Below are positions 1 through 10,271 of a DNA stretch of 64,000 bases, in pieces. The position numbers were made by a program, and so were the translations under genes. The stretch comes from Streptomyces sp. P3 (GTDB taxonomy: Bacteria; Actinomycetota; Actinomycetes; Streptomycetales; Streptomycetaceae), in the NCBI GenBank assembly GCA_016893485.2, contig JAFEKX020000001.1, forward strand, positions 6,589,501-6,653,500. Direction: 5' to 3'. Position 1 is the first letter of the stretch; each line of letters opens with the position of its first letter. A model generated the notes under the pieces. That model made no database searches. It worked only from the letters and a program-made list of their open reading frames with translations, and was not told where the DNA came from.

Positions 1-1
1 C

Positions 2-85
2 GCCGTGACAGCCGCGTTCGCCAGGCAGGCAGCGACAACAGGCGCCCCGGAGGCGAACCGAGCTACAGAAAAAGGAGACCGCTAG
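2..85 (+). CDS. C-terminal end of a gene upstream, probably PrmC (release factor glutamine methyltransferase)
   Basis: An open frame enters the window from the left edge and stops with TAG three bases before the next start codon. Only 27 residues are visible, ending in a hydrophilic tail (ATEKGDR). The tail carries no diagnostic motif. The PrmC assignment rests on context: prfA-prmC-tsaC is a common order upstream of the atp region in actinobacteria. Any other upstream partner would also fit. Confidence 0.4.
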   Translation, partial: AVTAAFARQAATTGAPEANRATEKGDR

Positions 86-87
86 AC

Positions 88-733
88 ATGGCACGGCGAT
101 ACGACACCAATGACGCGACCGACCGCACGACGGGTCTGCGCGAGGCCGCGTCCGCCGTCCGCCGGGGCGAACTCGTGGTCCTGCCGACCGACACGGTCTA
201 CGGCATCGGGGCCGACGCGTTCTCCTCGGAGGCCGTCGCCGATCTCCTGGACGCCAAGGGCCGGGGCCGCAACATGCCCACCCCCGTCCTCATCGGCTCC
301 CCGAACACGCTGCACGGCCTTGTCACGGACTTCTCCGAGCTGGCCTGGGAACTCGTCGACGCGTTCTGGCCGGGCGCCCTCACGCTGGTCGCCAAGCACC
401 AGCCGTCGCTGCAGTGGGACCTGGGGACACCCGGGGCACGGTCGCCGTCCGGATGCCGCTGCACCCGGTCGCCATCGAGCTGCTGACCGAGGTCGGCCCG
501 ATGGCGGTGTCCTCGGCGAACCTCACCGGGCACCCCTCGCCGGAGGACTGCGACGCGGCCCAGCAGATGCTCGGCGACTCCGTCTCCGTGTACCTCGACG
601 GCGGCCCGACCCCGGCAACGTGCCGTCGTCGATCGTCGACGTCACGCGCGAGGTGCCGCTGCTGCTGCGCGCGGGCGCGATCTCGGCGGAGGAGCTGCGC
701 AAGGTCGTACCCGACCTCGAGGTGGCGAATTGA
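88..733 (+). CDS. tsaC: L-threonylcarbamoyladenylate synthase (YrdC/Sua5 family), two apparent frameshifts
   Basis: Makes threonylcarbamoyl-AMP from threonine, bicarbonate and ATP, the first step of the t6A37 modification of tRNAs that read ANN codons. ATG 88 follows an AAAGGAGA ribosome site. The family signature GELVVLPTDTVYGIGADAF lies at about residues 28-46, followed by the substrate-pocket region (KGRGRNMPTPVLIGS). Later blocks PMAVSSANLTGHPSPED and IVDVTREVPLLLRAG are also present. The product is about 215 residues, so it is the short YrdC form without the extra Sua5 domain. The frame moves twice, near 425 (GGGG in a WDLGDTRGTV context) and near 615 (CCCC before GNVPSS); each is repaired by adding one base. 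The stop overlaps the TTG start of the next gene by 3 bases, so the two are probably co-translated. Confidence 0.9.
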
Positions 734-1398
734 CAGCCCCTGACGCGGGGCGTGGCATAGGCAACGGGGAAGTGACGGGGACCTTCGGGCTTCCCATGGA
801 CAGCTTCCGCATCCTCCACGTCAGCACCGGCAACGTGTGCCGCTCGCCGATCACCGAGCGGCTGACCCGTCATGCCCTGGCGGACCGGCTCGGCGACCCG
901 CTGTGGGGCGGGCTGATCGTGGAGAGCGCCGGGACGTGGGGCCATGAGGGCGCACCCATGGAGACCAACGCGGCGACGGTCCTCACCGACTTCGGCGCGG
1001 ACCCCTCCGGGTTCACCGGCCGCGAGCTGCTCGACGACCACGTGATCCGCGCCGACCTGGTGCTGACGGCCACCCGGGACCACCGGGCCCAGGTGATCTC
1101 CATGGGCCACTCGGCGGGCCTGCGCACCTTCACCCTCAAGGAGTTCACCCGCCTGGTGAAGGCGATAGACCCGACGACCCTGCCGCCCCTGGAGGACGGC
1201 ATGGTGGCCCGCGCCCGCGCCCTGGTCCGCGCGGCGGCGGCCCTCCGCGGCTGGCTCCTGGCCCCCACAGCGGAAGCGGACGAGGTCTTCGACCCCTACG
1301 GGGCACCCCTGCCGTTCTTCCGCTCCATCGGCGACGAGATAAACCAGGCGATCGACCCGGTGGTGACGGCACTGACGGGCGTCCCCGCGCGGACGTAG
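730..1398 (+). CDS. Low-molecular-weight protein-tyrosine-phosphatase-like protein with Ser in place of the catalytic Cys
   Basis: The fold is recognisable as LMW-PTP from the P-loop VSTGNVCRSPITE at residues 31-43 and the late DP acid motif in EVFDPYGAP. Members of this family hydrolyse phosphotyrosine or arginine phosphate with a C-X5-R loop. Here the loop reads S32-T-G-N-V-C37-R38, so the position of the nucleophile is Ser while the second Cys, Arg38 and the following Ser-Pro are kept. The start is taken as TTG 730, which has GAGGTGG 5 bases upstream and couples to the previous stop; ATG 796 would shorten the protein by 22 residues and has no good ribosome site. The frame is intact, so the substitution is not caused by a shift. 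It may be an inactive binding domain or use another nucleophile; phosphatase activity should not be assumed. Confidence 0.75.
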   Translation: MTAPDAGRGIGNGEVTGTFGLPMDSFRILHVSTGNVCRSPITERLTRHALADRLGDPLWGGLIVESAGTWGHEGAPMETNAATVLTDFGADPSGFTGRELLDDHVIRADLVLTATRDHRAQVISMGHSAGLRTFTLKEFTRLVKAIDPTTLPPLEDGMVARARALVRAAAALRGWLLAPTAEADEVFDPYGAPLPFFRSIGDEINQAIDPVVTALTGVPART

Positions 1399-1471
1399 GG
1401 AACGGCCGCGCGCCCCGCTCGGCCCGGGCCTACATTGGACGTACGTCATCGTCGACGCCCCGGAGTTCGCC

Positions 1472-2707
1472 ATGTCGGTCGTCCCTGTCCTTGAGGCCGA
1501 TGTCCTGCGTCGGCAGGACCCCGAGCTGGCCGAGATCCTGCTCGGGAGCTGGCGCGGCAGTCGACGACGCTTCAGCTGGTCGCCGCCGAGAACTTCACCT
1601 CGCCCGCCGTGCTGGCCGCGCTCGGCTCGCCGCTCGCCAACAAGTACGCCGAGGGATACCCCGGCGCCCGCCACCACGGCGGCTGCGAGATCGTCGACGT
1701 CGCCGAGCGCGTCGCCGTAGAGCGGGCGAAGGCGCTGTTCGGGGCCGAGCACGCCAACGTGCAGGCGCACTCCGGGTCTTCGGCCGTACTGGCGGCCTAC
1801 GCGGCGCTGCTGCGGCCCGGTGACACCGTCCTGGCGCTGGGGCTGCCGTACGGCGGGCATCTCACGCACGGGTCGCCGGCGAACTTCTCCGGGCGGTGGT
1901 TCGACTTCGTCGGGTACGGGGTCGATGCCGAGACCGGGCTCATCGACTACGCGCAGGTGCGTTCCCTTGCCCGTACGCACCGGCCCAAGGCGATCGTGTG
2001 CGGGTCCATCGCCTATCCCCGGCACATCGACCACGCCCTCTTCCGCGAGATCGCCGACGAGGTGGGCGCGTATCTCATCGCCGACGCGGCGCATCCCATC
2101 GGGCTGGTCGCCGGGGAGCCGCGCCGAACCCGGTGCCGTACGCCGACATCGTCTGCGCGACCACGCACAAGGTGCTGCGCGGGCCGCGCGGCGGGATGCT
2201 GCTGTGCGGGAGCGAGCTGGCGGAACGGGTCGACCGGGCGGTGTTCCCGTTCACCCAGGGCGGGGCGCAGATGCACACCATCGCCGCGAAGGCCGTCGCG
2301 TTCGGCGAGGCGGCGACCCCGGCCTTCACGGCGTACGCCCATCAGGTGGTCGCCAACGCCCGGGTGCTGGCGGCGGGGCTGGCGGGGAGGGGTTCGTCGT
2401 CACGACAGGTGGGACCGACACCCATCTGATCACCGTCGACCCGCTGCCCCTCGGCGTCGACGGACGCGCCGCACGGGGTCAACTCGCCGCCGCGGGACTG
2501 GTGTTGGACTGCTGCCCGCTCCCGCACGGAGACTCGCGCGGGCTGCGGCTCGGCACCGCCGCCGTCACCACGCAGGGCATGGGCGAGGGCGAGATGGCGA
2601 CCATCGCCGCACTGCTCGCGGGCGTCCTGCGCGGCCGGGTCGACACCCGGAGGGCCCGTGACGAAGTGCGGGATCTTGTGGGTGGATTCCCGCCCTATCC
2701 GGGCTGA
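1472..2707 (+). CDS. glyA: Serine hydroxymethyltransferase (PLP enzyme), three apparent frameshifts
   Basis: Converts serine and tetrahydrofolate to glycine and 5,10-methylene-THF in the cytoplasm. Starting at ATG 1472 the reconstructed protein is about 412 residues, normal for the family. Visible blocks are LVAAENFTSPAVLAALGS, NKYAEGYPGARHHGGCE, the Asp that holds the pyridoxal ring in LIADAAHPIGLVAG, and the Lys-bearing VCATTHKVLRGPRGGM. The usual TTTHKTLRGPRGG is only slightly altered. Shifts are needed near 1550, 2115 and 2385, always restoring one base in a G or C run. It sits between the phosphatase-like gene and the WecA-type transferase on the same strand. A second glyA elsewhere in the genome is likely, since streptomycetes usually carry two. 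Confidence 0.9.
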
Positions 2708-2836
2708 ACGGGGGTACCCGTACCGAGGTGCACAGCCACACGTGCAACCATCGTCGCTACCCGGAAGTCCCCAACCATATGCGCGCCTCGCTAGGGTGTG
2801 GGGCTGTGATGGCCAGCGAGACCTGTGGGGAAGCCT

Positions 2837-4156
2837 GTGCGTGAATACCTGCTGACGCTCTGCGTGACGGCCGCGGTGACGTATCTGCTGACCGGGCCGG
2901 TGCGTAAGTTCGCGATCGTGGCCGGAGCGATGCCGGAGATCCGGGCCCGTGACGTGCACCGGGAACCCACTCCGCGGCTCGGCGGTATCGCCATGTTCTT
3001 CGGTCTGTGCGCCGGCCTGCTGGTCGCCGACCACCTGACCAACCTCAGCGAGGTCTTCCAGAACTCGAACGAGCCGCGCGCCCTGCTCTCCGGAGCGGCC
3101 CTGATCTGGCTGATCGGGGTCCTGGACGACAAGTTCGAGATCGACGCCCTGATCAAGCTGGGCGGCCAGATGATCGCCGCCGGCGTGATGGTCATGCAGG
3201 GTCTGACGATCCTGTGGCTGCCCATCCCGGGCGTCGGCAACGTCGCGCTGACCCAGTGGCAGGGCACCCTGCTCACGGTCGCCCTGGTCGTCATCACGAT
3301 CAACGCGGTGAACTTCGTCGACGGCCTCGACGGCCTCGCCTCCGGCATGGTCTGCATCGCCGCCGCCGCGTTCTTCCTGTACGCCTACCGGATCTGGTAC
3401 TCGTACGGCATCGAGGCCGCCGCCCCGGCCACGCTCTTCTCGGCGATCCTGATGGGCATGTGCCTCGGCTTCCTGCCGCACAACATGCACCCCGCCCGGA
3501 TCTTCATGGGCGACTCCGGCTCGATGCTGATCGGCCTGGTACTGGCCGCGGGTGCGATCTCCATCACGGGACAGGTCGACCCGGACGCGCTCCAGCTCTT
3601 CGTCGGCTCCGAGAAGGCGGCGGTGCATCAGACGGTGCCCGTGTACATCCCGCTGCTGCTGCCGCTGACGATCATCGCGGTGCCGGCCGCCGACCTGGTG
3701 CTGGCGATCGTCCGCCGGACCTGGCGGGGCCAGTCGCCCTTCGCCGCGGACCGCGGTCATCTGCACCACCGGCTCCTGGAGATCGGCCACTCGCACAGCC
3801 GGGCGGTGCTGATCATGTACTTCTGGTCGGCGCTGATCGCGTTCGGCGCCCTGTCGTACTCGGTCAACTCGGCCTCGATGTGGATCGTCCTCGGCATCGT
3901 CATCCTGAGCGCGCTTGGGCTCGTGCTGCTTCTGCTGCCGCGCTTCACGCCGCGTGCGCCGCGCTGGGCCGAGCACCTGGTGCCGCCGCGATATCGCCGT
4001 CGCGGGGCCGGAGTTGACCCTGTCGTGGTGTTGGCGGAGGAAGACCGTGACCCGCGCCCGCCGGTTGCTTCCGGTGTGTCAGGAGTCAACGGGGCGACCG
4101 CCGTCAGTGCCCGTTCACGCCTTCTCGACGGCCGTAAAGCGGAGTCCTCGCGCTGA
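2837..4156 (+). CDS. Undecaprenyl-phosphate N-acetylhexosamine-1-phosphate transferase (WecA/TagO family)
   Basis: A polytopic membrane enzyme of the MraY/WecA superfamily that moves a sugar-1-phosphate from a UDP-sugar to undecaprenyl phosphate, starting wall polymers such as teichoic acid or arabinogalactan-like glycans. About ten hydrophobic segments are present. Family motifs are VLDDKFEID (Mg-binding DD), NAVNFVDGLDGLASG, RIFMGDSGSMLIG and the HIHH-like loop RGHLHHRLLEIGHSHS, which places it in the WecA/TagO branch and not MraY. GTG 2837 is chosen because GGGGAAG stands 4 bases upstream; GTG 2825 would add four residues (MGKP). The last 60 residues are a cytoplasmic polar tail. It is immediately upstream of the atp operon, a common actinobacterial arrangement. 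Confidence 0.88.
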   Translation: MREYLLTLCVTAAVTYLLTGPVRKFAIVAGAMPEIRARDVHREPTPRLGGIAMFFGLCAGLLVADHLTNLSEVFQNSNEPRALLSGAALIWLIGVLDDKFEIDALIKLGGQMIAAGVMVMQGLTILWLPIPGVGNVALTQWQGTLLTVALVVITINAVNFVDGLDGLASGMVCIAAAAFFLYAYRIWYSYGIEAAAPATLFSAILMGMCLGFLPHNMHPARIFMGDSGSMLIGLVLAAGAISITGQVDPDALQLFVGSEKAAVHQTVPVYIPLLLPLTIIAVPAADLVLAIVRRTWRGQSPFAADRGHLHHRLLEIGHSHSRAVLIMYFWSALIAFGALSYSVNSASMWIVLGIVILSALGLVLLLLPRFTPRAPRWAEHLVPPRYRRRGAGVDPVVVLAEEDRDPRPPVASGVSGVNGATAVSARSRLLDGRKAESSR

Positions 4157-4449
4157 CGGCAAGGTAAGAATCTGACTAAAGCGTTGCCATCTCGTGGGGG
4201 GACAAAGCCTCCCTATACCAGACAAGTTGGCCGCTATTTTGCACAGACGCGCACTGTCACTCTCATGTGTGACAGCAAGCACACCTTCTAGGTAAAGACC
4301 GCATCAAATAGTTTGTGATACGGTTCACGAGAACCCGGGACAGAGCCGAAGGACCGTAGTGCGAGGGTCCATTGGCGTGAGGTTCTCTCTCATCCCGGGA
4401 CTACGCTCGTCCATGACGACACGCCCCCTTAGCAAGCGGAGTTGCCGCC

Positions 4450-4863
4450 ATGCCGTCCAATGACGCCCGGATTCTCCTTCAAGCCGCTGTGCCCACAGCT
4501 GCCGTCGGCGCGATTGCCGCCGTCGTCAGTGGCGTGGTCGCCGGCGGCAAAGGAGCTATTGGGGCAGCCGTTGCGACGCTGATCGTGATCCTCTTCATGG
4601 GAATCGGGCTCTACGTTCTGCAGCGCACTGCCAAATCGCTTCCGCACCTGTTCCAGTCGATGGGACTCATGCTTTTCGCGGCGCAGATTCTTCTGCTGTT
4701 CATTTTCCTCGCCGCGTTCAAGCACACCACGCTGTTCAATCCCAAGGCCTTCGCGTTCACGCTGCTCGCCGGCACCATCGTCTGGACCGCCGCGCAGACC
4801 CGTGCCCACATGAAGGCCAAAATCCTCTACGTCGAGCCCGAGAAGTCGGGGCACTCGTCGTGA
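4450..4863 (+). CDS. atpI: ATP synthase protein I
   Basis: Small membrane protein of 137 residues that opens the ATP synthase operon and in other bacteria helps assemble the c-ring. Four hydrophobic segments can be drawn (about residues 10-30, 35-57, 70-93 and 98-115). Its sequence is poorly conserved, so the call rests mainly on size, topology and position directly before atpB. The 290-base gap upstream (4157-4449) holds no gene and must contain the operon promoter; it includes AT-richer stretches (4195-4315) unusual for this genome. A 225-base gap separates it from atpB. Confidence 0.8.
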   Translation: MPSNDARILLQAAVPTAAVGAIAAVVSGVVAGGKGAIGAAVATLIVILFMGIGLYVLQRTAKSLPHLFQSMGLMLFAAQILLLFIFLAAFKHTTLFNPKAFAFTLLAGTIVWTAAQTRAHMKAKILYVEPEKSGHSS

Positions 4864-5088
4864 GAGGTAGGGCCGGGATAAGAGGGCGTAGGAGATCCTG
4901 CTATCGTCCGGTGCCAACTGCGGCATCGCGGGCGCGGGCATCTGAGCTGACGCCTGCTCAATCGCGAGGCTTGATGCCCCACTGCCGCCCCCACATCCGT
5001 AACACCAGTCCAGTGCCGAACCGCGGCCGCGCGCCGCGCCGACACAACGAGGTTGCCGTACCTATGCGCCACGCTGAAGGAGCCCGCG

Positions 5089-5910
5089 GTGAGTGCTGAC
5101 CCGACGCAGGTGCTCGCCTTCGAGACCGACTGCCACATCTTCGACGGCTGTGGCTTCCCGGCTCCCGGCCTGCACTCGTTCCTGTTCAAGCCCCTTATCG
5201 GGGACGGCGACAGCAACGTCTACTTCAACAAGACGATGCTGCTGGCGCTGCTTGGTTCGATCATCATCGTCGGGTTCTTCTGGGCCGCCTTCCGCAAGCC
5301 GAAGGTCGTCCCCGGCAAGCTGCAGATGGTCGCCGAGTCCGGCTACGACTTCATCCGCCGCGGTGTCGTCTACGAGACGATCGGCAAGAAGGAAGGCGAG
5401 AAGTACGTACCGCTGGTCGTCTCGCTCTTCTTCTTCATCTGGATGATGAACATCTGGTCGATCGTCCCGGTCGCCCAGTTCCCGGTGACGTCGATCATTT
5501 CGTACCCGGCCGTCCTCGCGGGCATTGTCTACATCGTCTGGGTATCGCTGACCTTCAAGCGGCACGGATTCGTCGGCGCCTTCAAGAACTTCAGCGGTTA
5601 CGACAAGTCGCTCGGCGCGGTTCTCCCGCTGGCGATGGGCATCGAGCTGCTCTCGAACCTGATCGTCCGGCCGTTCACGCACGCGGTGCGACTGTTCGCG
5701 AACATGTTCGCGGGCCACACCCTGCTGCTGCTCTTCACGATCGCCAGCTGGTACCTGCTCAACGGCATCGGGATCGCGTACGCGGGTGTCTCGTTCGTCA
5801 TGGTCCTCGTGATGACGGCCTTCGAACTCTTCATCCAGGCCCTGCAGGCGTACGTCTTCGTGCTGCTGACCTGCACCTTCATCCAGGGTGCGCTCGCCGA
5901 GAACCACTGA
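5089..5910 (+). CDS. atpB: F1Fo ATP synthase subunit a
   Basis: Membrane stator subunit that forms the two proton half-channels facing the c-ring. The protein has 273 residues from GTG 5089, which has GAAGGA 7 bases upstream; an earlier GTG at 5053 in the same frame lacks such a site. The essential Arg is in THAVRLFANMFAGH, the most conserved stretch of the family, and the last helix region AFELFIQALQAYVFVLLTC is intact. The N terminus carries an extracytoplasmic Cys-containing segment (DCHIFDGCGF). The frame is uninterrupted. Confidence 0.96.
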   Translation: MSADPTQVLAFETDCHIFDGCGFPAPGLHSFLFKPLIGDGDSNVYFNKTMLLALLGSIIIVGFFWAAFRKPKVVPGKLQMVAESGYDFIRRGVVYETIGKKEGEKYVPLVVSLFFFIWMMNIWSIVPVAQFPVTSIISYPAVLAGIVYIVWVSLTFKRHGFVGAFKNFSGYDKSLGAVLPLAMGIELLSNLIVRPFTHAVRLFANMFAGHTLLLLFTIASWYLLNGIGIAYAGVSFVMVLVMTAFELFIQALQAYVFVLLTCTFIQGALAENH

Positions 5911-5982
5911 GCACCCCCTCCAGAACCCCCTTGGTGTCCGGTGGCCAACCCCGCCGGTCCGTACAGATAAGGAAGAATCAGC

Positions 5983-6219
5983 ATGGCTGCCACTGAGACC
6001 CTCGCTGCCGTCTCCGGTTCGCTCGGCTCCATCGGCTACGGCCTCGCCGCCATCGGTCCCGGCGTCGGCGTCGGCATCATCTTCGGCAACGGCACCCAGG
6101 CGCTCGCCCGTCAGCCCGAAGCTGCCGGCCTGATCCGCGCCAACCAGATCCTCGGCTTCGCCTTCTGTGAGGCCCTTGCCCTCATCGGCCTGGTCATGCC
6201 GTTCGTCTACGGCGTCTGA
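5983..6219 (+). CDS. atpE: F1Fo ATP synthase subunit c
   Basis: Proteolipid that forms the rotating ring, 78 residues in a two-helix hairpin. Helix 1 contains the glycine pattern GPGVGVGIIFG (residues 26-36), the polar loop is ARQPE (42-46), and the proton-carrying carboxylate is Glu63 in AFCEALALIG. A glutamate points to proton coupling, and the sodium-binding residue set is not evident. AAGGAAG lies before ATG 5983. Intact and at the usual place between atpB and atpF. Confidence 0.97.
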   Translation: MAATETLAAVSGSLGSIGYGLAAIGPGVGVGIIFGNGTQALARQPEAAGLIRANQILGFAFCEALALIGLVMPFVYGV

Positions 6220-6260
6220 TCAGTCGATCAGCAACAGCCCACTAGACGGAAGGCACTGAC

Positions 6261-6803
6261 ATGAGCCAGCTGCTCATTCTGGCGGCCGAGAAGGAAAACC
6301 CTCTCATCCCGCCGATCCCTGAGCTTGTCATCGGCCTGATCGCCTTCGTCATCGTCTTCGGCTTCCTCGCCAAGAAGCTCCTCCCGAACATCAACAAGGT
6401 TCTGGACGAGCGGCGCGAGGCCATCGAGGGCGGTATCGAGAAGGCCGAGGCCGCCCAGACCGAGGCACAGAGCGTTCTTGAGCAGTACAAGGCTCAGCTC
6501 GCCGAGGCCCGGCACGAGGCCGCGCGTCTGCGCCAGGAGGCGCAGGAGCAGGGCGCCACGCTCATCGCCGAGATGCGCGCGGAAGGCCAGCGGCAGCGCG
6601 AGGAGATCGTCGCCGCCGGTCACACGCAGATCGAGGCCGACCGCAAGGCCGCTTCGCAGGCGCTGCGCCAGGACGTGGGCAAGCTCGCCACCGACCTGGC
6701 CGGCAAGCTCGTCGGCGAGTCCCTCGAGGACCACGCCCGGCAGAGCCGCGTGATCGACCGTTTCCTCGATGAACTCGAGGAGAAGGCCGAGGCGGCACGA
6801 TGA
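6261..6803 (+). CDS. atpF: F1Fo ATP synthase subunit b
   Basis: Peripheral stalk subunit of 180 residues with one N-terminal membrane helix (about residues 17-38) followed by a long charged helix rich in Glu, Ala, Arg and Gln that dimerises and reaches up to F1. AtpF and AtpH are separate here, unlike the fused b-delta of mycobacteria. The stop overlaps the start of atpH as ATGA, giving tight translational coupling. Confidence 0.96.
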   Translation: MSQLLILAAEKENPLIPPIPELVIGLIAFVIVFGFLAKKLLPNINKVLDERREAIEGGIEKAEAAQTEAQSVLEQYKAQLAEARHEAARLRQEAQEQGATLIAEMRAEGQRQREEIVAAGHTQIEADRKAASQALRQDVGKLATDLAGKLVGESLEDHARQSRVIDRFLDELEEKAEAAR

Positions 6804-7615
6804 ACGGAGCGAGCCGCGAGGCCCTGGCAGCCGCACGTGAGCGTCTCGACGCGCTGACGGACTCCACGTCCGTGACCGCGGCGCAGCTCGCCGACGAGCT
6901 GGCCGCCGTCACCGCGCTGCTCGGCCGTGAGGTGTCCCTGCGCCGGGTCCTCACCGACCCGGCGCAGGACGGCGAGGCCAAGGCCGCGCTGGCCGAGCGC
7001 CTGCTCGGCGGCCAGGTCGGCGGCCCCGCCCTCGACCTGCTGTCCGGCATGGTGCGCTCCCGCTGGTCGCAGTCCCGCGACCTGGTGGACGCGCTGGAGG
7101 AGCTGGCGGCCACCGCCGACCTCACCGCCGCCCAGAAGTCGGGCGAGCTCGACGACGTCGAGGACGAGCTGTTCCGGTTCGGCCGGATCGTCTCCTCGAA
7201 CACCGGGCTGCGCGCCGCGCTGACCGACCGTGCCGCGAGCACCACGGCCAAGAGCGAGCTGCTGCGCAGCCTGCTCGGCGGCCGGGCCAAGCCGGCCACC
7301 GAACGACTGGTGACGCGCCTGGTGACCGCGCCCCGGGGACGTAGCCTGGAAGCGGGACTCGAGTCCCTGTCCAAGCTCGCCGCCGAGCGCCGCAGCCGCC
7401 TGGTCGCGGTCGTCACCACGGCGGTCCCGCTGAGCGACCCGCAGAAGCAGCGCCTGGGCGCCGCCCTCGCGAAGCTCTACGGCCGCCACATGCATCTGAA
7501 CATCGACGTGGACCCCGAGGTCCTCGGCGGTATCCGGGTGCAGGTCGGCGACGAGGTCATCAACGGCTCCATCGCGGACCGCCTCGATGACGCCACCCGC
7601 CGCATGGCGAGCTAG
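6800..7615 (+). CDS. atpH: F1Fo ATP synthase subunit delta
   Basis: Connects the peripheral stalk to the top of the alpha/beta hexamer. At 271 residues it is longer than the roughly 180-residue E. coli subunit, as is typical of actinomycetes, because of an extra N-terminal helical part. The conserved C-terminal delta signature is visible in PEVLGGIRVQVGDEVINGSIADRL-type sequence at residues 235-260. Starts at ATG 6800 inside the end of atpF. A 126-base leader follows before atpA. Confidence 0.95.
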   Translation: MNGASREALAAARERLDALTDSTSVTAAQLADELAAVTALLGREVSLRRVLTDPAQDGEAKAALAERLLGGQVGGPALDLLSGMVRSRWSQSRDLVDALEELAATADLTAAQKSGELDDVEDELFRFGRIVSSNTGLRAALTDRAASTTAKSELLRSLLGGRAKPATERLVTRLVTAPRGRSLEAGLESLSKLAAERRSRLVAVVTTAVPLSDPQKQRLGAALAKLYGRHMHLNIDVDPEVLGGIRVQVGDEVINGSIADRLDDATRRMAS

Positions 7616-7741
7616 CAGCACCACAACAAAGACGTAGTAAGGCGGCCCGAGTTGGGCCGTGCAGAGGATTCACCTCGTTCAGGGGAGTCCCCCATCCCCC
7701 AAGTGAAACTTCGGGCCCAACAAGGAGAGCAGGGAACCCAG

Positions 7742-9333
<1,592 letters not shown>

Positions 9334-9353
9334 CGTAGGAAGGGACCTGACTC

Positions 9354-10271
9354 ATGGGAGCCCAGCTCCGGGTCTACAAGCGTCGCATCCGATCCGTCAC
9401 CGCGACCAAGAAGATCACCAAGGCGATGGAGATGATCGCCGCCTCGCGCGTCGTCAAGGCGCACCGCAAGGTGCAGGCCTCGACGCCGTACGCGAAGGAA
9501 CTGACGCGCGCGGTCACGGCGGTCGGTACGGGTTCCAACACCCGGCACCCGCTGACCACCGAGGCGGAGACGCCGACCCGTTCCGCGGTTCTGCTCCTCA
9601 CGAGCGACCGCGGTCTGGCCGGCGCCTTCAACGCCAACGCCATCAAGGCCGCGGAGCAGCTGACCGCGCGTCTCGTGGCCGAGGGCAAGGAGGTCGACAC
9701 GTACATCGTCGGCCGCCGCGGTGTCGCCCACTACAACTTCCGTGAGCGCAAGATCTCGGAGCAGTGGACCGGCTTCACCGACGAGCCCACGTACGCGGAC
9801 GCGAAGAAGGTCGCGGGTCCGCTGATCGAGGCCATCGAGCGGGACACGGCGGAGGGCGGCGTGGACGAACTCCACATCGTCTACACCGAGTTCGTCTCGA
9901 TGATGACGCAGACGGCGGTCGACAGCCGGCTGCTGCCCCTCAGCCTCGAAGAGGTCGCGGAGGAAGCCACGCCCCAGGGCGAGATCCTTCCGCTGTACGA
10001 CTTCGAGCCGTCGGCGGAGGACGTCCTGGACGCCCTTCTGCCGCGGTACGTCGAGAGCCGTATCTACAACGCGCTGCTCCAGTCGGCCGCCTCCAAGCAC
10101 GCGGCCACGCGCCGCGCGATGAAGTCGGCGACCGACAACGCGGGAGACCTGATCACCACGCTCTCCCGTCTTGCCAACGCGGCCCGCCAGGCCGAAATCA
10201 CCCAGGAAATCAGCGAGATCGTCGGTGGCTCCGCAGCCCTGGCCGACGCGACCGCGGGGAGTGACAAGTAA
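9354..10271 (+). CDS. atpG: F1Fo ATP synthase subunit gamma
   Basis: Central rotor shaft, 305 residues, intact. The N-terminal helix MGAQLRVYKRRIRSVTATKK and the C-terminal helix ending in QAEITQEISEIVGG are the family signatures that form the coiled shaft inside the hexamer. Good ribosome site AGGAAGGGA before ATG 9354. The TAA stop shares one base with the ATG of atpD. Confidence 0.96.
   Translation: MGAQLRVYKRRIRSVTATKKITKAMEMIAASRVVKAHRKVQASTPYAKELTRAVTAVGTGSNTRHPLTTEAETPTRSAVLLLTSDRGLAGAFNANAIKAAEQLTARLVAEGKEVDTYIVGRRGVAHYNFRERKISEQWTGFTDEPTYADAKKVAGPLIEAIERDTAEGGVDELHIVYTEFVSMMTQTAVDSRLLPLSLEEVAEEATPQGEILPLYDFEPSAEDVLDALLPRYVESRIYNALLQSAASKHAATRRAMKSATDNAGDLITTLSRLANAARQAEITQEISEIVGGSAALADATAGSDK

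Noticed and set aside
523..2094. 523-codon minus-strand frame over the phosphatase-like and glyA genes
   Set aside because: Overlaps two well-supported plus-strand genes and encodes an Arg, Gly and Asp-rich sequence typical of shadow frames.
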